Assembly (NCBI RefSeq): GCF_022605725.1 | Contig: NC_065546.1 | Span: 47,488,227 to 47,552,226 of the forward strand | From: Anthonomus grandis grandis | Taxonomy: Eukaryota; Arthropoda; Insecta; Coleoptera; Curculionidae | Direction: 5' to 3' | Length of the DNA: 64,000 nucleotides | Shown here: piece after piece, positions 24,546 to 35,781 of the stretch | How the letters are laid out: the number at the start of each line of letters is the position of its first letter | How positions within the stretch are numbered: position 1 is the first letter of the stretch | The notes under the pieces: generated by a model | Databases searched by the model: none | Told to the model about the DNA's origin: nothing | What the model saw: only the letters and a program-made list of their open reading frames with translations | Position numbers and translations under genes: made by a program

Positions 24546-25614
24546 GTTGACCTTATCAATATGCAAAGTGAGCCTGATGGAGAATATAAATTTATTCTCA
24601 ATTATCACGATCACCTAACTAAATTTGTCATACTACGACCACTTAAAACAAAGACAGCAAATGAAGTGGCAGATGTTATTCTCGATATATTATGTTTGTT
24701 TGGATTCCCAAATATTTTGCATAGTGACAACGGAAGAGAATTCAGCAACCAGGTAAATTTGATTACATTGTACAAAAGCTTTTCATTATTTGAGTAAATA
24801 TTAGGTCATTGAACAATTAGCAGCAAGTTGGTTAGCTATAAAAATCATTCACGGTAAACCACGACACTCTCAGAGTCAGGGCTCTGTTGAAAGAGCAAAT
24901 CAAGATGTTCGCGATAGCCTTGTAGCCTGGATGTCAGATAATAACTGTCAAAATTGGGCAAAATGTCTTCGGATTATTCGAGTACAAAAACCGCTTCCAT
25001 ACAGGTATGAAGCCATGCTTGGAACTCCACAGAGAAATGAACTTTTGGATTTATGCTGGGACACCTGTGTAGCAAATGAAATTAAGACTGAAGAACAACT
25101 TGAAGAGTATCTGAAATTAATAAAAGAATCTTTAGAAAAAAAAACAAGAAAACGACAAACAAGATATGGAGAGAATGAGAGAATAAGTTACAAACGGGGG
25201 CTTGAACAACAAGCTGATAAAATGCTTAACCAATCGCAAAGCAAATTTCCACCTGTTAATGTAGGTGACAATGTTTTGATACACATACCAGAAGTAGATC
25301 GCGGGCGTTTAGCTCCTCAATACATATTGTCAGTCATTATAGAAAAAACCGATCAAGGATTGTACGTTCTGGGTACCAAAAATGGAAAATTGGAGTTTCA
25401 ATTATCTCCTTCAGTATTTTTATCTTTATCTGAGGTCGCTGCAGATTCTTCTGTCAATGTGCGCCAGGAAGCCATGTTGTCTTCGGGGTCTAAACAAGAT
25501 TTTGTTAAATGTAACTGTTTGAAAGGTTGTCAAACTAAAGCATGTGCATGTGTAAAATTAAATATAAAATGTAATTTCAAATGCCACAAGAGTAATTCTT
25601 GTAAGAACAAATAG
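24546..25614 (+). CDS. KRBA2-like integrase (rve core, Cys-rich C-terminus), two exons
   Basis: Exons 24,546-24,752 and 24,805-25,614 join in phase 0 across a 52-bp GT-AG intron that contains an in-frame stop. The preceding intron is 24,409-24,545 (137 bp). Joined, they form an uninterrupted integrase core: VDLINMQSEPDGEYKFILNY (first D), then LHSDNGREF (second D), then PRHSQSQGSVERANQDV (E), with 36 residues between the second D and E by my count. A linker and the region PPVNVGDNVLIHIPEVDRGR follow. The last ~35 residues are Cys-rich (CNCLKGCQTKACACV, then KCNFKCH). This is the architecture of KRBA2-like proteins derived from Ginger/gypsy-type integrases. The N-terminal part is frameshifted, so the whole gene is probably not active, though this half looks selected or recently lost. 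Confidence 0.8.
24753..24804 (+). other. Intron (52 bp) in KRBA2-like gene
   Basis: CAG|GTAAATTT at the donor and AATATTAG|GTCATT at the acceptor. Removal restores the frame and joins EFSNQ to VIEQL, as the family requires. Confidence 0.75.
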
Positions 25615-28600
25615 TGTTTTTCATATAATTGTTTCCTATTTCTACATTTCGTTGAGTGTTTTCAATATAATATCTATCATAACTCTGTGATAGGTGTGTA
25701 CCTTTTAATAAACATTTTATATTGTTCATTGTTTCAGTTGAAACGTATTCTGGGTATAGCGCAATAGACAGAACGCGACGTGGGCAAAAGAAATGCTCCA
25801 CAAAGCAAAACCATGGCGGACGAAACCATCATTCGCATTGTGGGTGACGTAATTTACCCAAAACGCGTTCTGAATAATTAGGTCTACTCAGTGCTCGAAA
25901 AAAAAGTCCCTGATCGCATCTTGGATAAATTTTTATATCCGTAACGCGTTGTGTGCAAAAAAATCGGGCAGTGGGCGATTTCGGCCGTTGCAAATAACAG
26001 ATATACATTAAATCAAAGTATTTACGTCTAGTTTTAAGCGATTGTACATTTTAAAATTTTTATTGGATGTATTTTTTCTTGGTCTGTTAAAATTATAATT
26101 AAGAAAATGTATGAACTTTTTTCTTATAGTCCTGTCTGTGTTATACATATTTGATAAAAAGGAGAAATTTAGTTGTATACAAAAAATTCCATGGTTTGAG
26201 TTAAAATTCTTATGTTTTGGAATGACTTTTTTAATACATTTAACATTTTACATACATTTGTTAAATTTAGTGTACTATGTCCGTTGAGTGTTTTGGCTTT
26301 TAAAACTGCAAAAATTATAATTTATTTTTTCTCTCCTCCCTATTTTTATATTTACTTTTCTTATTCCTTTTTTTGTAATGATTGACGCTAGTTTCAAACA
26401 TTAGTCATTTTTATTTATGTCTTTAATTCGATTTATATCATTCTAACAAAAATGAGAATTTACATAAATGAATTTTTTATAAAAAAAAATGTAACATGTA
26501 TTTAATTTTAATTTTGCTATAACTATTTGAATCACGAATATATCATTTCCTGCAGTAAATTGCACGCCAAAAAATTCATTTTATTACCACCTTTTAAGAT
26601 ATCTAAGATAAGATGGCCACAGATCATTCTCGTATAATATTTACATGTGGTACAATAAAATACCCTATAATCTACAATGTCTAAAACCAGGATTCAAGTC
26701 TCGCTAACAAAAAAACTTTCTAGTAAATTCATAGAGAAAGTCTAAACTGTCAAGAATTATACCCACGAAGATAGGCAATAAAATCTAATATAGCTGTTAC
26801 AACAATACAGTCTTAAATGTGCCAAAAGCTGGCTCACAGGTATTATTAGCGTAAAAGAAACTAAAAAAAAGTAAAGTCATATATTAGATATTTAAAGAAA
26901 ACCCTTTCTTGAATTAAAAACTAAACAACAAACAACAGAGCATTGTTATACTCAATATTATATTCAATTTCATTAAGCGCCTTTATTACGGTGGGTTTGG
27001 TTAGTCAATATCGGGAAAAAAATTAAACATAATCTATTGTGTCGAAATATTCATACCTCTCATAATTTCTAGGTGGAAATCCATAATTTCATGATTATCT
27101 TCAAGAAATATCTTATCATCTGTACCCATGGTCGTAAAAACACACTTTAATTTTAATCTCAATCAAAGCCTCTAATGATAACGTAACAATAAAACTTTAC
27201 TATAATTCCCTGGATAAATATCTAATAATTAATTATTTATTCACATAACAATAAAAAAATTTTACAAAAAACGAAAAAAAGTTGGGCAAGCCTTTAAAGC
27301 CCCTTTATTAGTAGATCATGTAATCGAAAGATTAAAGCACAAGTTTTACGCGGGAAATTTTCAAACTGAGCGTAATTAAACTTCTAATCGAGATTAAGTT
27401 CATACGCTACATATATGGGTATAAATGATTATCTAAAAATTCTGTTTTTCTGTTATAGTTTGTAATACACCATTTGAAAACCTGTTTTTACGACAACTTA
27501 ACTGAAATGACAAAACAATTTTCTTTTATTGATCTTCTGTTTTCTTTATCATATTTTTTTATATTCTATATCTGGTTCAAAACTAAAAGAAGTACTTATT
27601 TTAATTTATGTCTTTATTTATTTTTAAGAAGATGGGTATTTTTATTCAAAGAGATTTTTTTAGTTTGATTAATTTGATTTAGATATGTGAGACTTTTTCA
27701 GTTTTTCTTTTATACTTCCTTTATTGAATAGTTTTTTCCATCTCTATTATGTCCATCATTCCCATATGTTTTAATCCGATTAGGAAAAAACGGCACTAAT
27801 TCCTTTCTGTCTCTCAGGATTATCGGCATTTTTTCGTTTTATGTTGGACGATTTTTCCAGACCTGTTTGAAGAGAATCAAATTTAAGCCTTGCCTGATGG
27901 ATGGCAATATATCGGGAACAAAAGAGTCTCTATTTTTGCATATTTCTAAGGAATGGTAGTAGTATTAGTAGTTAATAATAGATGTATTGAAATGAAGAGT
28001 TTTAGAAAATAATATGATGCCATAAAAAAAAAGGTGTCACTTTGGGACTTCGATCAATTTTAAAGTGGGTGTAAAAGGCGGTTTTATCCTATGAAATTTT
28101 TAACGAATTCTCCCGCCTTTACTCTTTCCGACGTACTTAACGTTGATTGAGAATTTTACAATTTGTTCAAGAAAGATCCCTTGGGTCTTTTAAAAGCCGT
28201 TACGGAGAGGATCAGCTTACATCATTTATTACTGAAGGCTTAAGTGATTATAAATTATTAGTGTTAAAAGTTTACCTGCGACATTCGTATAAGGCTGAAT
28301 GTGGACGGTATATTTTAGATCTTGAGTATTTTAAATTATAAAACGAAGTGGAAAAGTGTGCCTTAAGGAGTTACTAAAGTTTAACGAAAACATAATTTTA
28401 TGATGGAATTCACGTTTTTACTAATTCAATGTTGGATATTACGATTTTTGTTTTACTGAATTATTTTTTTTTCTGTTTTATAAATGAAAAAGTATCGTAA
28501 TATTCTCTTTCTGAATATACGATTTGCTGAACTTCCTAAGAAATTATTCAACTTATGAAATTTTCACGCATATTAGGTAATATAATAATAAACACATTTA

Positions 28601-28977
28601 TTCAACTTTTCATAATAAACTGTTTAAACATATATTTAAAAAGAAGGACAAGAATCAAATTAGCTTAAACAAAGGTCAATGAAAAGCATATTCAATGAGA
28701 AGATCTTTATGTGCATAACTTAAATGGACACGGTTTCGATTTTTTTTCTATTTACCTGAGTAAATAAATCGATCATTGAAAATTAGAATTTATTTAAAAT
28801 GAAAGACATTATATATCGGTTTCTAATAATCAAGTGTAAGAATTAAATTTTGTCCTTTTGACTTTTTACTACTATATACTTTTAGTGCTTCCATATATTT
28901 GCGTTGTTATTTATTTGTCAATATTATCGTTTTTAATTCTTGTTAAAACTTAATTAAATTTTTTGGTTGGTCTTTTG
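25615..28977. other. No recognised gene; GC-richer patch at 25,740-25,990
   Basis: Mostly AT-rich. The patch 25,740-25,990 is clearly less AT-rich than its surroundings and has several CG dinucleotides (for example AACGCGACG and AAACGCGTTC). It follows a possible splice acceptor (TTGTTTCAG) and has a short open frame ending NHHSHCG, but no function is assigned. An open frame at 28,147-28,341 is unrecognised. Confidence 0.4.
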
Positions 28978-29017
28978 GTAATTGAAGAGCATAACTTCTA
29001 AAGGGTCTAAGTGCCAA
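28978..29017 (+). repeat. Left terminal inverted repeat
   Basis: 40 bp, pairs with 31,229-31,268 with a single mismatch (T versus C at the 31st base). Contains the motif AAGGGTCTAAGTGCCA. Confidence 0.9.
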
Positions 29018-29276
29018 AAAGCTAAGGTTTGAGAAAATCGGTAAAAACACTTTAAAATCTTAATAAAACCACTATGGTATATATTTTCTTTACTTTAGTT
29101 TTGTTAGTATATACAGTATTAAAATATAAAATAATAACATGAAAATAAACTTAAAGCAAATGTATGAAATTTTAAAAAAAAAAACACAAAACAAAATGAA
29201 ACATCCTTAAAGGTATCTAAGTGCCAATATTATCTGTTTGCAAAAAGGGTCTAAGCTCGTTGCTTATGTCACTTCA

Positions 29277-31011
29277 TTAGCTACTGGTAGAAGGCGTTTG
29301 GATATCCAAAGCTTGATGTGCCTTCTCTATAAGTTTCATATCTTCTAAATTTTTTAGTTTTTCTTTTGATGTTTTATTTTTGCAATTTAGTTGCTCGAGA
29401 TGCATACTTTTCAGATCTTCTACTTTTCTTCCTTTTTTTATAACATTATATATTGTCCACTCTTGCAAGTCACTAAATGATGTTTTAGTAAAAACTTTGC
29501 CAGGATTTTCATGTGAGACTCTTATCCAAGAGACCGAAGAAATGTTAAGTTTCAAAGTATTTAACATTCGATATCACTTGGCACATAGTTTTTCATTACT
29601 TTTTTTCTCTTTTCAATTCGAGCAAAATCGCGGTCACATGGCAGAAAAGAGTGATCCGCTAAGTTAAAACTTTTGCTCGATTTCTTGAAAGACACCATTT
29701 ACCACAAGATAAAGAAAAAGAAACAGAAGCATACGGTCTTTTTTCTGTCCAATGCAGTTATCAGACCAAATAGTAAGTTTTGGTTTCAATCGAAGATCAT
29801 TTCGGCGTAATACTTTGAGCAATGCTGATGCAACTTCATTACCTCCTCTTCCTGAAATTGACTCATTCCATAAGCACATATAAGCGTTTCCATTGTCTGA
29901 CATGTGAACACAGACATTATAGCAGGAAAGCTGGAGACTATAAAACATCTGGCTATGTGTTAATGTAGGAATAAATAGGACTTATTCCATATCTATGGAT
30001 AAAACTAAGTGGTCACTACTTGGCTTCTGTGATTTCACCTCGTCTTTCTGCATTTCACTCCTAGCCTTTTCTGCCTTTCTGTGATGAAACTCTAACTGAG
30101 AACTAAGTGACTGTTTAGAGTTTTCATTAGTTGCAGCTTTTATTTTATTTTGATAAGGGTCACAGGTGGAACATGTATCTGATTTTGGTCTGCCAAATCG
30201 TAAGTCGGGAAAATCCTTTTTAAACACATCTGAGAAATATCTGTATATTGCCACTGTATTAGGAAATTTATTTTTAAAAGCTATAAATAATCGATTTATA
30301 TTAAGTTCAGCGCTAAGAAATTCCTTAGAAGATTTAGTCCTACTGTAGTGGTTTTCGTCTTTTGATAATGAATTAATGTAAGTTTTAATTTGTTCTCTTA
30401 AGCTCCGAAAATATTTTCGAGCCTTATTTGCCTTTCCTCTAAAATCCTTGTAAACAGTGTCCCCTTTCTTTTTCTTTTCAACTAAGACTTGAACTCTTTT
30501 ATGGGACAATGCAAATATATCCGAAAATGTTTTACGACAAACTTGGACATGCTTACCAGTACCATCAGGAATGGTGTAGTATACTGTACATTGGCTGAGA
30601 CTTTTCCTAGGATTTTCATATTTGCCATGACACCGTCTATTGACCGGTACAACTTGAATCAATCCAAATAAGTAAGAACTTTGTCTAATATGATCTTCCA
30701 TTTTGTAGAATTCATCAAACAGGAGCATCTTTTGTGCAGCCGAGATTAGTTTACATTTTAAATTATTACATTTGCATTCCTAAAACAAACAAAGAAATAT
30801 TTAGATACACCGGTTTATAAATAATCCATTAAGGTTAACTTACCATGTTGTCTGTTGATGTTTTTCTTTTGGAAACTAATACGCCTTTATAGTTTGTATA
30901 TTGCTTTCCAGATAGCCTGAATCTTTTTCTTTCATTTAAGATACTTTCCGTATTTCTTTTTTGTCTTTTTCTGCCAGCAGCATTTTCCACAGCATCTTTA
31001 CTATTTTGCAT
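29277..31011 (-). pseudogene. Putative transposase of uncharacterised DDE-type (DUF7869-like?) family
   Basis: Exon 1 is 31,011-30,844, starting MQNSKDAVENAAGRKRQKR (a basic N-terminus). A 64-bp GT-AG intron (30,843-30,780) follows, in phase 0. Exon 2 runs from 30,779 and opens with ECKCNNLKCK (clustered Cys), then a long helical, basic region, then RFGRPKSDTCSTCDPYQNKI, a zinc-binding CxxC segment. An RNase-H-like core follows, with LSIDME, LTIWSDNCIGQKKDR and HSFLPCDRDFARIEKRK carrying acidic residues at three spaced positions. The C-terminal helical tail ends at 29,277. Damage: TAA at 29,982-29,984 (one change from CAA) and a frameshift near 29,670. A related gene is at 39,290-40,230. The family name is my tentative recollection; the function as transposase is inferred from the TIRs. 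Confidence 0.75.
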
Positions 31012-31228
31012 CGCAGCGCCACGTTATACTGAAGTTTAATGATTAAATAAACAGACCAACATTGGTGGCACATAGACCCTTTTAACTTAAACGCAATGCT
31101 GGGACTTTGACCCATCTTTCGTCGCGTTGCAAAAACACATTCTTGCGATTTGGCACTTAGACCTTTTTTAAATATATTGGGGCCAACAATTAAAACCTTT
31201 TTCTAATAAAATATAAAATTGGTCAAAA

Positions 31229-31268
31229 TTGGCACTTGGACCCTTTAGAAGTTATGCTCTTCAATTAC
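31229..31268 (-). repeat. Right terminal inverted repeat
   Basis: Inverted copy of 28,978-29,017, 39 of 40 matching. Contains the motif AAGGGTCCAAGTGCCA read on the minus strand. Confidence 0.9.
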
Positions 31269-32808
31269 AGAAAATAGCGGCTTTTGTCAATACTATTAAA
31301 TAATGTAATCACGACGAGGGTATTATCATGCATAAATCATTCATGGTGGCATGCAGGTTACACGTCCATTTGTCCAATTTTAATACTATGCGACATGATT
31401 AATCATTAGAATAATCTTTTTTTTATTTAGTTTTGTCAATAAGTGTTCCGGTTTTTTTTACATAGTTCATCCTTTGTCTGAGAGCCAATATTAGAATTCA
31501 TTTAATTACTTACATTTTATAATATTAATATTTTATCCAATAAAATCACGAATAGAAAATCTTCTATTCAAATTATTAATTTATGTTGATTAAATAAAGT
31601 ACAAGGATAACATATATGTATATGATTTAAATCGTTAGAAAATTAAAGGGCCAGAATTAGCATTGACGTAGAACTAGGGGCAGTTTGTTTGCTTGCAAAA
31701 TATCTGATGCAATAATGCAAATATAAATAGCAAAAAAACACTTTATAATTTTATAAAAATTTATTAAAAAATCAATGTTTACAATTAAATGAATGCAGAT
31801 AACGTATATTAGAGAAAAAGGCAACAACATCGCATCGCAACTCCGCTCGATCGCATAGTTGATTCCATTGACACAAGGAATCTTTACCAGTGACGTCGTC
31901 AAAAAATATTTACATAATAAATGTTTATTAATAATAAATCATGCGTTAAATTATAAACAATATTATCGTTCATGAACTCTTTATACGTTTTTTAACGTAC
32001 TTCATTGGAGTGACTGTCTATCTAATAAGAAACATTTTTATGATAATTAAATATTTTATAATTATTATAATTTCTTAATAAGTTGTTATTTCGGTTTATT
32101 TCTATTATCCCCTGATCTACATTTATGATGACGGTAGGCCCTTGATATGATGTTCTGATAGTATCCCTATTTACTTGTGAAAAGATCGGCTTGAATCGCT
32201 TTTTTTTTCATGGTGTGGTAAGTTTTTACCTTAGTAACAGTTCACAGAAATACTCAAATGAGAGGTTTTGTCTTTTTTAATCAAAAACTAAAGAAAAAGC
32301 ATAGCAATTTCATAAATGCTGAAAGTAACACAAGCCGCTTGACATGATGACATTAGCATTTGCTTGCGGTGTTACCACTCCAAATTTTTTAGAAGTAGTT
32401 TTAGGAATAAGAATGCTAATAAAAGATGTTATTTTTGTGCCTAGAATGAGATATATCTGTTTTTACTATTTATTTTTAATCCAAAATCTAACACCAATAA
32501 GTTAGATTAACATTATTACATGTGTTAATATATAGTGAAACTTTTCCTCTCTTTAAAAAGTGTGCAAACAACAAAGAGAATCGGTAAATATATTTGTTTA
32601 CAAACATGTTGAATAGGTTTGAAGAAAATATATTTACCGATTGCCCCTAAGCACATATTGAACTTAAACAAACTTGTTTTTGGCTAATTCTAGTCTTTCA
32701 ATGTTCTAAGTTCAAAAGATTGACACCAGGTAATTAATAATAAATTTCTTCTATGAATATTGAATTAATTCTTAATTGGTTGAGTATTTCATAATTACAA
32801 TATTACTA
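31269..32808. other. No recognised gene
   Basis: AT-rich. The minus-strand open frame at 31,657-31,902 is not recognised. No transposon ends found apart from the flanking elements. Confidence 0.45.
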
Positions 32809-35779
32809 GGAGAGGGGGCACATTTGGCCACTTAATGGTTTTTTATTTACAAAATTCTGAAAAGTCCGCATTTTTGACCATTTTTCAGTGTAGTTACAAT
32901 ATTTACACTTTTTCTTAATGTTAGCATCGAAGTATTGTTTAATTTAACTTATAATATTTTTTTTGTTACAAATCCAAAACGAATCTCTATAAGGGCTGAA
33001 TCTGCCCCATTGCGGGGTACAATCGGCCAGGCAAAGGGGTACATTCAGCCATACATAAATTTACCCAAATAAACGGTCCCTATTCTTTTTAATATGGTTT
33101 ATTTAAACATTTTAATATAAAAAAATTTCTTTTACTTAACTGTTATTCCTTCAAAGTTATAAAAAAAAATTATACTTAGATCCCTATGAGATTTTGAAAG
33201 TTTTGCATAAATGTTTCCCTGTTTACAAGACGCGATATCGTCGATTTGAGGATAATAAAATATTTTGCTATTTCCTCTTCGCCTTAAGAATTTGACGTTG
33301 TATTCTTAATCAGCTGCTTATTTATTAAACAACCAACATAATAAATTATTGAGGTTTTTAGTGCAAACTTTACTAATATAAAATCATCAGTTTTAATTTC
33401 ATCGTTTTCTTGTAAAGATTCGAAACTTTCGGCGTCATCGCTATCACTTGGAAAAGTATCCGTTTCTTCCTCACTAGAAGTATCTTCAAAAATCCTTTTT
33501 TTAACATTATTAATTTTTCTTTTTCTGATCTGTTTAGTGCCACTTGAATTCTGATTAATCCTTTTTAATTTGTTTTGTTGCTTCTCCGATTTTATTTGTA
33601 CTTTTATAATTTTTTCATTTTCTATATCCTCTACTCTTTCTTTTTCAGGTGTTTCGGTATATATTCTTGATTTTCCTTGATTGGCTTTGACTTTTCTTTT
33701 TTTCTCTTGACTCTATAACTTTGGGAAGGGGTCTATCAAATTCTGGCTGTATTTTTTGGACCTTTACCACATCTGATGTAGCTTCATATTCTACAATTTC
33801 TTTAAGAGGAGAACGATTACTAGCGTTTGATATCCCTTTTGGTGTTGAAGATAAATTTTTATCTATCTTTGAATCTAAAATATTTTTTTCTTGAGCTTTT
33901 CCTTCATTCTCAAGTTTAGAACCGTCAAAATCCCCATCGGTAAAAGACTGGGAGTTAACAGGCCATATTCCTGGTTTCGAAAATCCGCTAGTTTTGTTTT
34001 GAGGAGAAAAAGCCCGCAAAAATGATTGCTTGGTAATCTTTGGGATATGTTTGACAGTGACAGTTTTGCTAGGGTTACTTATCATCCATTCTTTCATGGA
34101 CACAGCACATTTAGTTTTAAATGGGCTGTAAACTGCAACATCTAGCGGTTGTAGCCTATGGGAAGTATGGGGTGGGAACGAAAGCATAACTATACCGTGC
34201 TCTCGTGCCTACATTATGGCAGCTAAGGTTGTATGTGACTCATGATTATCAAGCAGTAATAGCACTTTATTTTCTTTATTGCTGTTAGTGTGTGTAACCA
34301 TATGTTCTAGTGCTTTTACAAATAAGTCTTTAGTCATCCATCCAGACTTATTTCCAAGTGCTAGGCTTAAGGGTGGTGCATCAGATAAATATTCTTCAAT
34401 GTTTCTTATCCTGGGAAACACATATACAGGAGGTAGAGTATTGAGAGAAAGATACTATATACCTGTAGCGCTTATTATGCCAACAAACGTAACCAACCCA
34501 CTCAGCCGAAGCGACACAGCCTATTCGCTTTTTCCCTTTTTGCGCAATAATTTTTGGAGGGTTTAAAACGTTTGTCACTCCAGTTTCGTCTAAGTTATAA
34601 ATTTTATCAGGACCAAAGTTATATTTTTCCAAAACATATTTATAATTGTTAAAAAATTCTTGCACATTAGTTTTATTAAACCCAAGGCCTCTTGCCAAAC
34701 TTGTACTTTCAGGTTTACGTAGGGATAATGCAGGATCTCTTTTCATAAAACCTTTTAACCAGTCAATTCCTGCTGTTTTGTTTACATTCCAAGTAGATGG
34801 ATATTTGCAATTTGGTTATACCTTTGCATAATCATAAACTAAAAGTCTTAGTTGACTATATGTTACTCCCTATTCGAACATCGCTTGATATAGTCCTGCA
34901 ACATGTCCTCTTCAGCTTTAGAGAACACCATTCTCGTAGCATATTTACCTACAATGAAATAAAACTAATTGTAAATTATTTTCTTCATCACATCCAAAGT
35001 GTAAAATATGAAAAAAACTATACCAAAATATCTATACCTTTCTCTTCATTTTCACTCTCATATCCATCATCTCCAAACTTTTGCAAATATTCTTCCAGTG
35101 TCATGGTTGCGGCAATCTTTTTCATACGAGATTGTAATGTCTGCCTTTTTAGGTTAAAGACTCTTGCAGCCTCTCTTTGTGACATATTTTTCGAAAAAAT
35201 ATTTTTTAAAGCCTCCCGTATCCTATCTTCGTTTATACCAGCTCTGTCTGTCTTCTTAATGTAATTTCTTACCATCTAAAGGATAACAAAATAATAATTA
35301 GCTAATGTAATAATAATCAATGTAATATTTTTATATTATAAACTAGCTATTTAAGAAATCCAAACAGAATCCGGGGCACAATTGGCCACCGGCCGATTGT
35401 ACCCCGACATATGTGGCTAAATGTGCCTCTTTGGGTATCCAAGACAACAAAAATGTGCGGCCAACACGTGGTTGTATTTTGAGGTTATATTACTTTAAAT
35501 ACTAAAAGTAAAAACTATCAAGCTTAAATGTACACATTTTTACAAAACTGTATTGCAAAAACAATAACTAAAAATATTTTTTTCCAAAATTTTAAAAACT
35601 TACCTTTTTATCAGAAAAATACACTTTTTTTCACCAAAATTTTATGCACGCTGTGTGGTGCCGCCAAACAACAACAATGATGTAATAAAGCTATGTTGCC
35701 ACTTATTTAGTTAAAACCAATGTGAAATTCGAAATATTTTGAAAGTTATTAGCAATGGCCTAATGTGCCTCCCTCTCTC
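32809..35779 (-). mobile_element. Pogo/Tigger-like DNA transposon
   Basis: Flanked by TA at 32,807-32,808 and 35,780-35,781, as expected for the Tc1/mariner/pogo superfamily. The ends GGAGAGGGGGCACATTTGGC and (minus strand) GAGAGAGGGAGGCACATTAG are imperfect inverted copies. Subterminal variants of the same motif occur near 33,009-33,055 and 35,371-35,430, including a perfect 15-bp inverted pair, GGGGTACAATCGGCC (about 33,015) and its complement (about 35,391). Length is 2,971 bp. The transposase lies on the minus strand. Confidence 0.85.
33170..35275 (-). pseudogene. Pogo/Tigger-like transposase, frameshifted
   Basis: Exon 1 (35,275-35,038) has the psq-type helix-turn-helix SQREAARVFNLKRQTLQSR. 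An 89-bp phase-1 GT-AG intron (35,037-34,949) separates it from exon 2, which begins KYATRMVFSKAEEDMLQDYI, the CENP-B-type second helix-turn-helix. The DDE_1 core follows: YNLDETGVTNVLNPPK (first D), VLLLLDNHESHTTLAAIM (second D) and HTSHRLQPLDVAVYSPFK (third D), so all three acidic residues are still encoded. The C-terminal tail is Lys/Ser/Glu-rich and ends with FLRRRGNSKIFYYPQIDDIA near 33,250. Frameshifts near 34,840, 34,440, 33,650 and 33,310 and a TAG near 34,210 inactivate it. Confidence 0.85.
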
Positions 35780-35781
35780 TA

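Larger units (their letters stand above)
28978..31268 (-). mobile_element. DNA transposon with 40-bp TIRs and uncharacterised DDE-type gene
   Basis: The ends 28,978-29,017 and 31,229-31,268 are inverted complements at 39 of 40 positions, starting GTAATTGAAGAGCATAAC. The TIR-internal motif AAGGGTCTAAGTGCCA recurs in variants on the left (near 29,001, 29,209 and 29,243) and inverted on the right (near 31,068, 31,150 and 31,231), so each end has three copies, likely transposase binding sites. Length is 2,291 bp. One two-exon gene fills the interior on the minus strand. Because the outermost bases (AATT or TA) are self-complementary, the target-site duplication cannot be told from the TIR. The element appears complete but mutated. 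Confidence 0.85.

Noticed and set aside
23600..26000. Terminal repeats for the KRBA2-like integrase
   Set aside because: I compared sequence near 23,620-23,660 with 25,940-25,990. The shared text around a run of A is in direct orientation and weak, so no TIR or LTR can be claimed.
29380..29667. Plus-strand frames over the minus-strand transposase (also 30,166-30,348 and 30,489-30,671)
   Set aside because: They are reverse-strand shadows of the minus-strand gene, which has family motifs and splice sites.
34279..34831. Plus-strand open frames across the pogo region
   Set aside because: Shadows of the minus-strand pogo transposase.
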